A DNA stretch of 64,000 nucleotides from JAFIFT01 sp020051095 (GTDB lineage Bacteria > Pseudomonadota > Gammaproteobacteria > Legionellales > Legionellaceae): the NCBI RefSeq assembly GCF_964199965.1, contig NZ_CAXMZT010000013.1:1-64000 (forward strand), read 5' to 3'. Positions 16,672 through 24,990 of this stretch are shown here, in pieces. The notes below the pieces were generated by a model. The model saw only the letters and a list, made by a program, of their open reading frames with translations, searched no databases and had not been told where the DNA came from. The translations under genes and the position numbers were made by a program. Each line of letters begins with the position of its first letter. Positions within the stretch are counted from its first letter, which is position 1.

Positions 16672-17412
16672 TTAGGGTTGAACAACTTCTTCAGCAGCAG
16701 GTTGCAAACTGTCAACATCGTGTTTGAGTGTATCCATTAATTGTTTGACCGCATTTGCTTCCATCCCTTCTTCGCTGAATAATTTGAAGCGTTGATTGCT
16801 CACCCCCACACCACGAACAGCCGTTTTGAGCGCATTTAATAACAAAAGCGCAATGTCAGCTACTTTGTGCCATGCTTTTGCTTCAAAGCTGGGTTTTGAA
16901 GTCTCAATGGCATCAGCAATTTCCTTCACCACCAAAGGCAATTTATCTTTGGTGAATACGTTATCCTCACAATGGGTTTTAACAATATCATCCAATTTTT
17001 GTTGGAGCGCTTCTGCAGACACTTTAAAAGAACTGCTGTCATCAATATTGACCAGGCTATCTTTAAAGTTTTGAACGCTAGTTCTGAGAGCTTGCTCCGC
17101 TTTTTGATTTTCCATGCGCGATAATTGATCTGTATTAAATTGTGCTCTGTTAGGTAACTTTGCAGCATAGCCTTCTAAGATTCTGATTTGTGCGTCAAGT
17201 GCTAGATAGTCGGATTTGAAAAATTGATTGAAACCTTCCCTAAAGGTTAGAAGCGCATGGCTTTTATTTTGAAACACAATATTACTCTTCGATTGACGCA
17301 ATAACTCGTTCGCATCTTCTTGAGTTTTTAGTGTTCCACTGGCTATGGCAGTATGAATTTGATTGGCACGACGTGAAAATACTTGTTTCACTTCAACATT
17401 TGTAGCTGGCAT
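16672..17412 (-). CDS. Orphan helical protein
   Basis: I do not recognise this 246-residue protein. It is predicted helical and soluble, without signal peptide, Cys-poor (one Cys) and rich in Gln, Lys, Asp and Ala. Part of it has heptad-like spacing (residues of about 95-130), so a coiled coil is possible. The start is supported by AGGAG eight bases upstream of ATG 17412. It resembles the other stand-alone, effector-like orphans here. No function can be assigned. Confidence 0.68.
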   Translation of the reverse strand: MPATNVEVKQVFSRRANQIHTAIASGTLKTQEDANELLRQSKSNIVFQNKSHALLTFREGFNQFFKSDYLALDAQIRILEGYAAKLPNRAQFNTDQLSRMENQKAEQALRTSVQNFKDSLVNIDDSSSFKVSAEALQQKLDDIVKTHCEDNVFTKDKLPLVVKEIADAIETSKPSFEAKAWHKVADIALLLLNALKTAVRGVGVSNQRFKLFSEEGMEANAVKQLMDTLKHDVDSLQPAAEEVVQP

Positions 17413-17769
17413 AAAAATTACTCCTATGGTTAATAATCGGCTTGATTATACCAATACATTCCTTAACGAATTATTAACAATCAGAAAGTTTTTTATTTTT
17501 TCACTTAACAGGCGAATTTATTATTAATATAATACTATCAATATGTTACATGAATTGACCTATCTATTATTCCATTTTTTTGATGAAATTTTTCTTTACA
17601 AAAGTGAAATATTTAAGGGTTTTATTGTAATATTCTCTAGTTTAATCTCACCACCAACTCTCATTTTTGAATCCTTTTCCAACGTCTAAAACGACAGGTT
17701 TTCGTGCCATTAGACTTTGTTCCTGGAAGATCAGTATAATGCCCTTTTATAAATACTAAGTACTCACCT
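17413..17769. other. AT-rich non-coding gap before ychJ
   Basis: No convincing gene. A TAGACT / TATAAT pair spaced by 18 bases, with TATAAT at 17733-17738, is a possible promoter for ychJ; ychJ itself lacks a good Shine-Dalgarno. A 48-codon frame from about 17541 has no ribosome-binding site and is not called. Confidence 0.4.
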
Positions 17770-18246
17770 ATGACCCGATGCTATTGTGGTTCTGGGCAAC
17801 CATTCCAATCTTGCTGCGAAGCGTACCATAGGCATTTTAATGCCCCAACCGCTCTGGCTTTAATGAAGTCACGTTATAGTGCCTTTTGCGTAGCCAATGT
17901 GGATTATATTGAAAAGACTCAACGTGGCGATCCAAGCATTGGCTTTAATCAGGCGTCAACGAAGTCTTTTGCCCAGTCAGTCCAATGGCTAGGGTTACAG
18001 ATCGTTCGTAATTTTCATGATAAGCAAGTGGAAAATATTGCTTATGTGGAATTTATCGCATGGTTTCTTCAAAACAATCAACTCGACTCGATTCACGAGT
18101 TAAGTCAATTTGACTATGATACCCAACTTCAACAATGGTTTTATTGCAAAGGCCTTCGGCCAACAAAGCAAATACGCGTGGCCAATAACGCCCCATGCCC
18201 TTGCCAAAGTGGAAAAAAATATAAAAATTGTCACGGAGGGAAGTAA
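17770..18246 (+). CDS. ychJ: YchJ family SEC-C metal-binding protein
   Basis: The 158-residue protein has the YchJ (UPF0225) layout: an N-terminal zinc motif CYCGSGQPFQSCC at residues 4-16, a central NTF2-like domain with ALMKSRYSAF and YIEKTQRG, and a C-terminal SEC-C motif CPCQSGKKYKNCHG at about 144-157. SEC-C motifs bind zinc and in SecA contact SecB or ribosomes; the role of YchJ itself is not well known. Length and motif order are as usual. A REP palindrome starts on the base after the stop codon. Confidence 0.93.
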   Translation: MTRCYCGSGQPFQSCCEAYHRHFNAPTALALMKSRYSAFCVANVDYIEKTQRGDPSIGFNQASTKSFAQSVQWLGLQIVRNFHDKQVENIAYVEFIAWFLQNNQLDSIHELSQFDYDTQLQQWFYCKGLRPTKQIRVANNAPCPCQSGKKYKNCHGGK

Positions 18247-18264
18247 GTCGGGCCTTGGCCCGAC
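18247..18264. repeat. REP palindrome after ychJ
   Basis: GTCGGGCCTTGGCCCGAC is identical to the palindrome that flanks the RAYT pseudogene at 61874-61891. It is preceded by GTAA instead of GTAG, which overlaps the ychJ stop. Lying between convergent genes, it could also act as a terminator stem. Confidence 0.8.
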
Positions 18265-18273
18265 GCTCTTTGA

Positions 18274-18678
18274 TTACTTAGACTGCGCTTTAACAGCAGA
18301 TTGCTTATTCGCGATTGTTGGGTAGATAACCAACGTTTGATAAACTGGGGTGTAGCCTGAGTACATCACATACCCTGCAAAGTTTTGAATGGTGATGTAC
18401 ATGCCTGACTGGCAACCATAATAATAGACACTGATATAATGTGCGCTATCAAAAGGATAAATATCAAATGGCGTTAAATAGGCACCATCTAAATACTGAC
18501 CTGATACATGAACGGGTTCGAAACTGCGATTAACGACTTCGATTTCACAATAACCAGGCAACATCATTTTTTTACTATCGGCTTTTTCAGCCATCGTATG
18601 CACATGACGCGTCTGGGCGGCTTGTAGATTAAAACCAATTGCCGCTAACAAACATAACGCAAAAATCTTTAACTTCAT
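18274..18678 (-). CDS. Small exported protein, unknown
   Basis: The 134-residue product begins with a signal peptide (LKIFALCLLAAIGFNLQA, cleavage after about residue 20). The mature part is rich in Tyr, Val and Ser, likely all-beta, with two Cys (CEIEV and GCQSGMY) that could form a disulfide in the periplasm. Start choice matters: GGAG lies directly against ATG 18684 but six bases before ATG 18678, so 18678 is the better start. I do not recognise the family. Confidence 0.72.
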   Translation of the reverse strand: MKLKIFALCLLAAIGFNLQAAQTRHVHTMAEKADSKKMMLPGYCEIEVVNRSFEPVHVSGQYLDGAYLTPFDIYPFDSAHYISVYYYGCQSGMYITIQNFAGYVMYSGYTPVYQTLVIYPTIANKQSAVKAQSK

Positions 18679-18847
18679 AATCATCTCCGAATGATAGGAG
18701 ATTGCATAGTAAACAAAACAATCATCCTGATCAATATAAAAGTATAAAATTTGACATTAAAAAATCGGCAGGCTTTGCTCTAAATGGATCAAACCCAAGC
18801 CACCCAATCCAACCACAATTAATATAAAAACAACCAAGCGACCTTGT

Positions 18848-19426
18848 TTATCGGCCGTGATGGTGCCCCATATTACCAACTGACGGTGTGCCGCCAAATC
18901 CACCGACATTTGAAGAATGCCCGTGGTGATTGCCGCCAAATTCACCGCTACTTGAGGGATGTCCATGATGATTGCCCCCAAATCCACCGCTACTTGAGGG
19001 ATGTCCATGATGATTACCGCCAAATCCACCGCTACTTGGGGGATGTCCATGATGATTACCGCCAAAAACACTACCGCTCGTGGGATGGCTATGATAATGC
19101 CCACCATACCCATTATTATTACTCACATAGGTCGTGCCTCCGGTACCCCAAAATGGCAACCAAGAACTACGATAATAACCTGAATTGTTGGAATAATAGT
19201 TGCCGCCTGATCCAAACATAAATGGCAAGCAACATAACGTGGCTATTAGACCGCCGACAACCAAAAAGGGAAAAAGTATGACTGCACTCGCACCCATTAA
19301 TGTGGCAGCGCCTGCTGATGAAGTAGCAAGTGCCATGACAACCGCCGCAAGGACTGCAGCAGCGGTCACTGCCGCTAAGCATTTCAATAGAAAACTAAAG
19401 GAAAATTGGTTCGACCTAGCCATCAT
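18848..19426 (-). CDS. Membrane-anchored Gly/His-rich repeat protein
   Basis: The product is about 192 residues from ATG 19426 (GGAG upstream). An Ala/Val-rich hydrophobic region (residues of about 8-80) holds two or three membrane helices with a CC pair. A Tyr/Asn/Ser/Gly linker follows, then four near-identical 14-residue repeats of the form GGFGGNHHGHPSSS and a His tail. In DNA the repeats are 42 bp tandem units at about 18905-19070. The clustered His suggests binding of nickel, zinc or copper, but that is inference. Just past the stop, another frame encodes a clean hydrophobic helix (see findings), so the present stop may be a frameshift product. Confidence 0.7.
   Translation of the reverse strand: MMARSNQFSFSFLLKCLAAVTAAAVLAAVVMALATSSAGAATLMGASAVILFPFLVVGGLIATLCCLPFMFGSGGNYYSNNSGYYRSSWLPFWGTGGTTYVSNNNGYGGHYHSHPTSGSVFGGNHHGHPPSSGGFGGNHHGHPSSSGGFGGNHHGHPSSSGEFGGNHHGHSSNVGGFGGTPSVGNMGHHHGR
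18905..19070. repeat. 42-bp coding tandem repeats
   Basis: About four copies of a 42-bp unit (14 codons) with few differences lie within the Gly/His-rich gene. Typical copies start GGATGTCCATGATGATT on the plus strand. The copy number is likely to vary between strains. Confidence 0.8.
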
Positions 19427-19519
19427 AAAGCTCCATTTAAGAAAAAGGAGCCTCATTGTAAATAAATTATATTGTTTGAACAACTAAAATATTTTTTTGG
19501 CGAATTCACTCTTTTATCG

Positions 19520-20734
19520 TTATGAGAAAGACACTTTTGTATCAATCCTTAAAGGGTGTGACATTGTCTTATGCACAGGGCATTTATCGGCCACCTCGGT
19601 TAATCGAGCCTTTTGTTGTTCATTCAGATCCCCACTCATTTGAATTTGCCGCACGATTGTTTCCAAGTAACCCGATTTGCCATCGCAACTCGCACAATCA
19701 TCGCTATGTTCGCGCGCATGGGATAAGCTGACCTGGATATTCTCCAGCGGCCATTGGTTTCGATTAGCCACCAGGCGTATGGTCATGGCGGTGCAAACAC
19801 CCAAGGCAGCAAGAAGGTGTTCATACGGATCAGGACCTAGGTTTTGCCCACCAACGTGCACCGGTTCATCTGCCAGCCAATGATGATCATCGGTATCGAC
19901 ATCTTGAGTGAAGCGATGATCGCGTTCTTCAACTATCACATGGCCTTTATCGACGTGTATCTTGGCTTTAACAGTCGAAGCACCCACCTCCAGATAATGA
20001 CTCGCCCAAGCAGCAATCGATTTTGCAACATACAGCGCATCGGAGGCTTTACTTAACAAATGATCCGCTCTATCCAAGCTTATATAGCTTTTGGGATGCT
20101 TAGCCGCTTTGTATATTTTTTCTGCCTCCTCAATGGGGACAATGGCATCTATTGGTGAATGAAGAATTAATAATCCCTTGCCACTGGCGCTATGAATGGT
20201 TTCAGCATAGCGATCAATATCTTCCAGAAACTGCTGTTTGATGGTAAATTGTCGCGGACCGAGTTGTACCTTCGCTTCACCTTTTGTTTCGATTTCACCA
20301 ATATCAGCAGCAAACGTATGCTTTACATGGCTTGCACTGGCTGGCGCACCGATTGTGGCAATCGCCTTGACTTCGGGGATTTCTTTCGCTGCCATTAACA
20401 CCGCAGCACCGCCTAAACTATGACCTATCAATAAAGTAGGCGCCTGATAGTTTTGACGAAGAAAATCCGCCGCAGCGATTAAATCACCAACATTCGAGGA
20501 AAAATTGGTGCTAGCAAACTCCCCATGGCTTTGCCCTAATCCGGTAAAATCAAAGCGAAGCACTGCTATGCCTTGGGCAACCAAAGCTTGCGATATGCGG
20601 GTTGCTGCTAAGATGTCTTTACCACAGGTAAAACAATGCGCAAACAAGGCATAATGCGACGTTGGATGTGGTGGTTGTTCCAAAATGCCAGAGAGCTCGA
20701 CGTCGTTGCTGATAAATTGAATGGTATTTTTCAT
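19520..20734 (-). CDS. Alpha/beta hydrolase-OsmC fusion protein
   Basis: The 404-residue protein joins two domains. Residues 1 to about 255 are an alpha/beta hydrolase, with FAHCFTCGKD, the nucleophile elbow GHSLGG (Ser near residue 105) and a late Asp-His pair around DRADHL. Residues of about 265-404 are an OsmC peroxidase-type domain, with the first redox Cys in ALGVCTAMTIRLVANRN and the second in DKCPVHKTMSHPL. The fusion is a known arrangement in proteobacteria. OsmC domains reduce organic hydroperoxides by thiols; the hydrolase may release the substrate. It stands alone on the minus strand. Confidence 0.93.
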   Translation of the reverse strand: MKNTIQFISNDVELSGILEQPPHPTSHYALFAHCFTCGKDILAATRISQALVAQGIAVLRFDFTGLGQSHGEFASTNFSSNVGDLIAAADFLRQNYQAPTLLIGHSLGGAAVLMAAKEIPEVKAIATIGAPASASHVKHTFAADIGEIETKGEAKVQLGPRQFTIKQQFLEDIDRYAETIHSASGKGLLILHSPIDAIVPIEEAEKIYKAAKHPKSYISLDRADHLLSKASDALYVAKSIAAWASHYLEVGASTVKAKIHVDKGHVIVEERDHRFTQDVDTDDHHWLADEPVHVGGQNLGPDPYEHLLAALGVCTAMTIRLVANRNQWPLENIQVSLSHAREHSDDCASCDGKSGYLETIVRQIQMSGDLNEQQKARLTEVADKCPVHKTMSHPLRIDTKVSFS

Positions 20735-20874
20735 CGCTATTCCCCTTCATCCAGCGCAGGAAAATCAGTTTGAATATACTAAAGCATAGGAAGGATTATT
20801 CACTTCTGCTAGATCTTCACCAAGAATAAGGTGGTTGGGTGGATGTAATAATAGAAAACCAGCGCCACATCCGC

Positions 20875-21129
20875 TTACATTGGTTCTTCGAAACAATAAA
20901 TATTTTGTTGGAAGTCACAACTACTATCTGTGAGATTTGTCCAAAATACACCTGTAAAGTCGGTACGTCCAACTATCCCTATAGATGCATTTGTAGGATC
21001 TGTCCAATCAGTGCATAAGAAAGCGTCAGCCATTCCCAGGGTGTTAGTGCCCGTATATACGGGGGCACCATTTTGATCACCATTGTTCTCATCCACGTTT
21101 ATTGCATTTGTAATTGCCCCAGTGGTCAT
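20875..21129 (-). CDS. Fragment with DUF1554/endostatin-like C-terminal fold
   Basis: An 84-residue frame. The pattern TGTNTLGMADAFLCTDWTD, then RTDFTGVFWTN, then SSCDFQQNIYCFEE, is the end of the DUF1554 (collagenase NC10/endostatin-like) domain often found in secreted proteins of environmental gammaproteobacteria. Both the paired Cys and the terminal CFEE are kept. No signal peptide or N-terminal half is present, and the upstream DNA goes straight into the hipBA operator array. It is most likely a truncated relic, though a short free-standing gene is possible. Confidence 0.5.
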   Translation of the reverse strand: MTTGAITNAINVDENNGDQNGAPVYTGTNTLGMADAFLCTDWTDPTNASIGIVGRTDFTGVFWTNLTDSSCDFQQNIYCFEEPM

Positions 21130-21155
21130 AATCGAATTATAGGAACTTAGCTATA

Positions 21156-21227
21156 TATGGCTGAATAGCTATATTTTAGTTTTATAGCTGTTCAGCTATA
21201 TTTTGACTTTATGGTTGAACAGCTATA
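21156..21227. promoter_or_regulatory. Three HipB-type operators with exact 27-bp spacing
   Basis: Three 18-bp sites start at 21156, 21183 and 21210. The middle one, TATAGCTGTTCAGCTATA, is a perfect inverted repeat. TATGGCTGAATAGCTATA and TATGGTTGAACAGCTATA each have two mismatches between arms. They lie just before hipB and are the expected binding sites for HipB autoregulation. Confidence 0.85.
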
Positions 21228-21263
21228 TTATTAATAGAAGAGATGGTAAACCACAGGTGGAGA

Positions 21264-21512
21264 ATGGAACAATTAATTCACTCGTTGAATAGCCTAGGGG
21301 CTGCGATAAGACGCCAACGAAAGGCTAAAAAATTAACGCAAACAGAGGTAGGGGCTCAAATAAATATTGAGCAAAGTACACTTTCAAGTGTCGAGCAAGG
21401 TGCTGAAGGGACTCGACTTTCAACCTTATTTCGCATTTTGGCAGCGTTGGATCTTGAAATGGTCATTCGCTCCAAGGATAGCCGTCAGCAAGAAAACAAG
21501 GAATCGTGGTAA
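21264..21512 (+). CDS. hipB: HipB-like antitoxin, XRE family regulator
   Basis: An 82-residue Cro/C1-type helix-turn-helix protein. The HTH spans about residues 13-65: LGAAIRRQRKAKKLTQTEVG, then INIEQSTLSSVEQG, then LSTLFRILAALDLEM. It is the antitoxin partner of the kinase HipA: it binds HipA and represses the operon at the upstream operators. ATG 21264 has GGTGGAG immediately upstream and is preferred over ATG 21243. The stop codon abuts the hipA start (TAAATG). Confidence 0.92.
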   Translation: MEQLIHSLNSLGAAIRRQRKAKKLTQTEVGAQINIEQSTLSSVEQGAEGTRLSTLFRILAALDLEMVIRSKDSRQQENKESW

Positions 21513-22835
21513 ATGGCGAGAAAGAAACGTTACCGCGAATTATTTGTCTATATGAATGGCGTCAGTGTTGGAAAACTTTTGAGAGAATCGACAGGTCAAT
21601 TAGTATTTAAATATGACCAACACTGGCTGGATGATTCGCTTGCACGCCCAGTTAGTTTATCGATGCCGCTGACTGAAGTGCCATACAAAGGACCTATTGT
21701 CGAATGTTATTTTGAAAACCTCCTTCCAGACAGCGATGCAATTCGTAAAAGAATACAAGCACGGTTTAATGCCGAATCGACGAAATGTTTTGATTTATTA
21801 TCCCAAATTGGCGGTGACTGTGTTGGCGCATTACAGTTACTGACTGAGCCTTTAAATGACGATATTAAGACAGTTAAAGCAGAAAAAATTGACGACACTC
21901 ATATTGCCAAATTGCTAAAAAGTTACCAAACAGCACCGCTTGGTATGCAAGTAAACTCTGATTTTAGAATTTCAATTGCAGGCGCTCAAGAGAAAACAGC
22001 CCTACTTTGGTATCAAAATCACTGGTGTTTACCGCATGAAACCACGCCAACCAGCCATATTATCAAGCTACCGATTGGCCGACTTGCTCACGCTGGCATT
22101 GACTTATCTGACAGCATTGAAAATGAATGGTTATGTCTACAAATCCTAGCCGCTTACCAATTGCCAGTCAATCAGGTTGTTATGGCCAAGTTTGATGACG
22201 TTAAAGCGTTGGTTGTTGAGCGCTTTGACAGAATGTGGTCTCCCGCCAAACGATGGTTAATGCGCTTACCGCAAGAAGACTTTTGCCAGGTGCTTGGTGT
22301 TCCGCCAGGATTAAAATATGAGTCAGATGGGGGGCCGGGGATAAAAGCGATTATGTCCCTATTACAAAATTCAGAAAACGCATTAGAAGCAAGAGAGCAG
22401 TTTTTTAAAACGGTGTTTTTATTCTGGGTCATGGGCGCGATAGATGGCCATGCAAAAAACTTCAGTGTGTTGTTAAAACCCCAAGGCCGCTTTCAGCTGA
22501 GCCCCATTTATGATGTCATGTCAGCTTACCCTATCGCGGAAAAGCGTGAACTTGAGTGGCAAAAGATTAAAATGGCAATGGCCGTGCGATCGGCGAACAC
22601 CCATTATGATTGGCAATCCATTCAGCTTCGGCATTGGTACTCAATGGCAAAACAATGTCACTTTCCTGAGCATAAAATGCGGGAAATTATTACGGCCGTG
22701 TTTGAGCACATGGATGGGGTGATTGACCAGGTTAAGACAATTTTACCAACGAACTTTCCATCCCAAATTTGTGATGCTGTCTTTACAGGAATGAAAAAGG
22801 TACGAAATCGCTGCGGGTCGGACCACCCTATGTAA
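21513..22835 (+). CDS. hipA: HipA-like serine/threonine kinase toxin
   Basis: The 440-residue protein has the N-terminal HipA subdomain (residues of about 8-100, with FENLLPDS) and the HipA kinase fold. The regulatory loop reads SIAGAQEKTALL, with Ser154 equivalent to the autophosphorylated Ser of E. coli HipA. The catalytic segment DGHAKNFS has its Asp at about 311, and the metal-binding YDVMSA has Asp at about 334. All key residues are intact, so the kinase should be active. E. coli HipA phosphorylates glutamyl-tRNA synthetase and causes dormancy; the target here is unknown. Confidence 0.93.
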   Translation: MARKKRYRELFVYMNGVSVGKLLRESTGQLVFKYDQHWLDDSLARPVSLSMPLTEVPYKGPIVECYFENLLPDSDAIRKRIQARFNAESTKCFDLLSQIGGDCVGALQLLTEPLNDDIKTVKAEKIDDTHIAKLLKSYQTAPLGMQVNSDFRISIAGAQEKTALLWYQNHWCLPHETTPTSHIIKLPIGRLAHAGIDLSDSIENEWLCLQILAAYQLPVNQVVMAKFDDVKALVVERFDRMWSPAKRWLMRLPQEDFCQVLGVPPGLKYESDGGPGIKAIMSLLQNSENALEAREQFFKTVFLFWVMGAIDGHAKNFSVLLKPQGRFQLSPIYDVMSAYPIAEKRELEWQKIKMAMAVRSANTHYDWQSIQLRHWYSMAKQCHFPEHKMREIITAVFEHMDGVIDQVKTILPTNFPSQICDAVFTGMKKVRNRCGSDHPM

Positions 22836-22977
22836 GCGGACATTTTGGTTATCTATGTTCCGGTCACACAGGGTCCGGTTGAGGGGTTATTCATTCGAAG
22901 TTATTATCTTGATGTATTTTTTGGGAAGAATTAGGTAGACTTTATAGCAAATTTGGATACATCAGGACTGACGAAAA

Positions 22978-23092
22978 ACCCCAAAGTCGAGGCAAAAAAT
23001 GGTTTTTTAATGAGGGAGTTTAGATTAACTAAATGACCGAATTAAAAGCTTTTTTTAATGAAGAGATTGGGAGTTTTGCCTAAGTCCTATAC
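22978..23092 (+). repeat. About 115-bp dispersed repeat, copy A, with a 16-codon frame
   Basis: This segment matches 33981-34094 at most positions. Each copy contains a start codon followed by 16 sense codons and a stop (Met-Thr-Glu-Leu...Phe-Phe-Asn-Glu-Glu-Ile-Gly), at 23033-23083 here. GAGGGAG lies upstream. It resembles the first end of an IS with the start of a transposase, but no transposase follows. The remaining gap 22836-22977 shows nothing else. Confidence 0.75.
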
Positions 23093-23108
23093 ATTGGATT
23101 TCGTTTTG

Positions 23109-24914
23109 ATGTCAAGCAATACCTACCTTCAATCATCTGCCTACCCGCTTCTACGCTTGTTAAGTTATATGAAAGACGACAAGCGCGACTATCTGTTGGC
23201 ATCATTTTATTCCTTTCTCAATAAATTATTCGATATTTTCCCAGAAGTCTTGATAGGTGCCGCCGTTGATGTCGTGGTTAATCGAAAGCATTCCTGGCTT
23301 GCAGGCTTTCTCGGCAATCCCAATATGATGACCCAATTAATTGCCTTAGGCATACTCACCTTTGCTGCCAGGAGTTTGGAATCGATTTTTCAATACCTTT
23401 ATAGTGTCAAATGGCGCAACCTTTCCCAAGCCGTCGAACATCGGTTGCGCATGCAAACCTATGCCCATATTCAGGGCGCCAAAATGAGTGACATTGATGA
23501 AACAGCAACCGGCCAATTAATTGCCACAATCAATGATGACGTCAACCAGCTTGAGCGCTTTTTAGAAGATGGCATCAATCAAATCATTCAAATTACGGCA
23601 TCCACAATTCTGATTGGTTTTATCTTTTTATATTTCTCACCTCTAATTACCGTTTTTGCCATTTGCCCTATTCCCTTTATTTTAAGTGGGGCTTTCTATT
23701 TTCAACATAAATTGGAGCCCAAATTTTTAAATGTGCGCAATAAAGCCGCTAATATTGCCCAAGCATTGGCAAATAATTTAACCGGGCTTATGACCATTAA
23801 AAGTTATACCGCCGAGACGTTCGAGCAACAACGGATTGAGCGCTTAAGCAGTGACTATCAAAAAGCAAACAAAGAAACCATTGTTATCAGCTCCATGGTC
23901 ACCCCCGTTATCCGCATCATGATCTTAACCGGATTTTTATTCACCTTGATGATAGGCGGCTATCAAACCATTAACTATCAAATGAATGTGGGTGTTTTCA
24001 GCTTATTAATATTCTTATCCCAGCGCTTGTTGTGGCCTTTTAGTTACTTAGCCGACGTGACCGTCAATTTCCAAAGGGCGATGGCCTCAACCACCCGTGT
24101 GTTAAATTTATTAACCTGGGAACAAGAAGCAAGCCAGGTGAGCAAAACCTCAAGCCAAGAAACGCCATTAACCGAATCATCGTCTGGCTTGGTCTTAAAC
24201 CAGCTTTCATTTTCCTATCCCAACCATGAAAGACCGATTTTCCAGAATTTCTCCATCCAGATAGAAGAACATAAAACCGTTGCCTTTGTGGGTGAATCCG
24301 GTTCAGGAAAAAGTACGCTAATTAAATTATTAGAACAGTTTTATCAACCCGTTGAAGGGCAAATTTTTTGGAATGGCAAAGACATTAGCGCTTACGATCT
24401 GTCAGAGTGGCGCAATCAAATTGCATTTGTTAGCCAAGAGATTTTCTTATTTGACGGAACGGTCGCTGAAAACATTGCCTATGCAATGGGCAATATCGAT
24501 AGAAAGCAAATCCTTGAAGCAGGTCGTATCGCGGGGGTGGATAAATTTATTGACCAATTGCCCAATGGCTATGACTCAGCGGTTGGCCAACGCGGGAATT
24601 TGTTATCCGGCGGGCAACGTCAACGCATTGCTATAGCCAGAGCTGTGTTAAAAAATACGCCCATTCTCATATTAGATGAAGCGACTTCTGCGGTGGATAA
24701 TGAAACCGAATTAGCCATTCAAACGGCCCTATCCACCATATCCCACCAACGTACGACCATCATCATTGCTCATCGGCTATCCACGGTCACTAGTGCCGAT
24801 TGGATTTATGTGTTGGATGACGGTCAGGTGATTGAACAAGGTACCCACCAAAGATTAATCAAGCAGGCAGGCAACTATCAACGATTGTGGCATATCCAAA
24901 CGGGTCAATTTTGA
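23109..24914 (+). CDS. ABC exporter half-transporter (MsbA-like)
   Basis: A 601-residue ABC exporter with a six-helix membrane domain (residues of about 20-330) and a nucleotide-binding domain (about 360-601). The NBD has Walker A GESGSGKST, Q-loop FVSQE, signature LLSGGQRQRIAIARA, Walker B ILILDEATSAVD and H-loop IIAHRLSTV, all canonical. It should act as a homodimer exporting a lipid, drug or peptide. The frame extends up to 23058 but that part is inside the dispersed repeat; ATG 23109 is the likely start, without a strong Shine-Dalgarno. A palindrome CGGGTCAATTTTGACCCG spans its stop codon. Confidence 0.9.
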   Translation: MSSNTYLQSSAYPLLRLLSYMKDDKRDYLLASFYSFLNKLFDIFPEVLIGAAVDVVVNRKHSWLAGFLGNPNMMTQLIALGILTFAARSLESIFQYLYSVKWRNLSQAVEHRLRMQTYAHIQGAKMSDIDETATGQLIATINDDVNQLERFLEDGINQIIQITASTILIGFIFLYFSPLITVFAICPIPFILSGAFYFQHKLEPKFLNVRNKAANIAQALANNLTGLMTIKSYTAETFEQQRIERLSSDYQKANKETIVISSMVTPVIRIMILTGFLFTLMIGGYQTINYQMNVGVFSLLIFLSQRLLWPFSYLADVTVNFQRAMASTTRVLNLLTWEQEASQVSKTSSQETPLTESSSGLVLNQLSFSYPNHERPIFQNFSIQIEEHKTVAFVGESGSGKSTLIKLLEQFYQPVEGQIFWNGKDISAYDLSEWRNQIAFVSQEIFLFDGTVAENIAYAMGNIDRKQILEAGRIAGVDKFIDQLPNGYDSAVGQRGNLLSGGQRQRIAIARAVLKNTPILILDEATSAVDNETELAIQTALSTISHQRTTIIIAHRLSTVTSADWIYVLDDGQVIEQGTHQRLIKQAGNYQRLWHIQTGQF

Positions 24915-24918
24915 CCCG
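24901..24918. terminator. Palindrome over the ABC exporter stop codon
   Basis: CGGGTCAATTTTGACCCG is a perfect 18-bp palindrome containing the stop codon at 24912-24914. It could form the stem of a terminator shared with the convergent gene, but no T-run follows. Confidence 0.4.
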
Positions 24919-24925
24919 CTCAGCT

Positions 24926-24978
24926 CTGAGTGATCCTGACATGTTTTTGTGCAAGATAAAAATATCAGGATTCCTCAG
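24926..24978. repeat. Small inverted repeat with CTGAG..ATCCTGA ends
   Basis: CTGAGTGATCCTGA at the left pairs with TCAGGATTCCTCAG at the right with one mismatch, and inner TTTTT/AAAAA arms extend it. The right arm is shared with 131-151. Confidence 0.55.
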
Positions 24979-24990
24979 CGCTAAGCGCAC

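Noticed and set aside
17541..17687. 48-codon frame in the gap before ychJ
   Set aside because: No Shine-Dalgarno, Phe/Ile-rich product typical of AT-rich non-coding DNA.
18905..19070. Regular 42-bp repeats that could suggest a CRISPR array
   Set aside because: The units are head-to-tail without unique spacers and keep one open frame of 14 residues, so they are coding tandem repeats.
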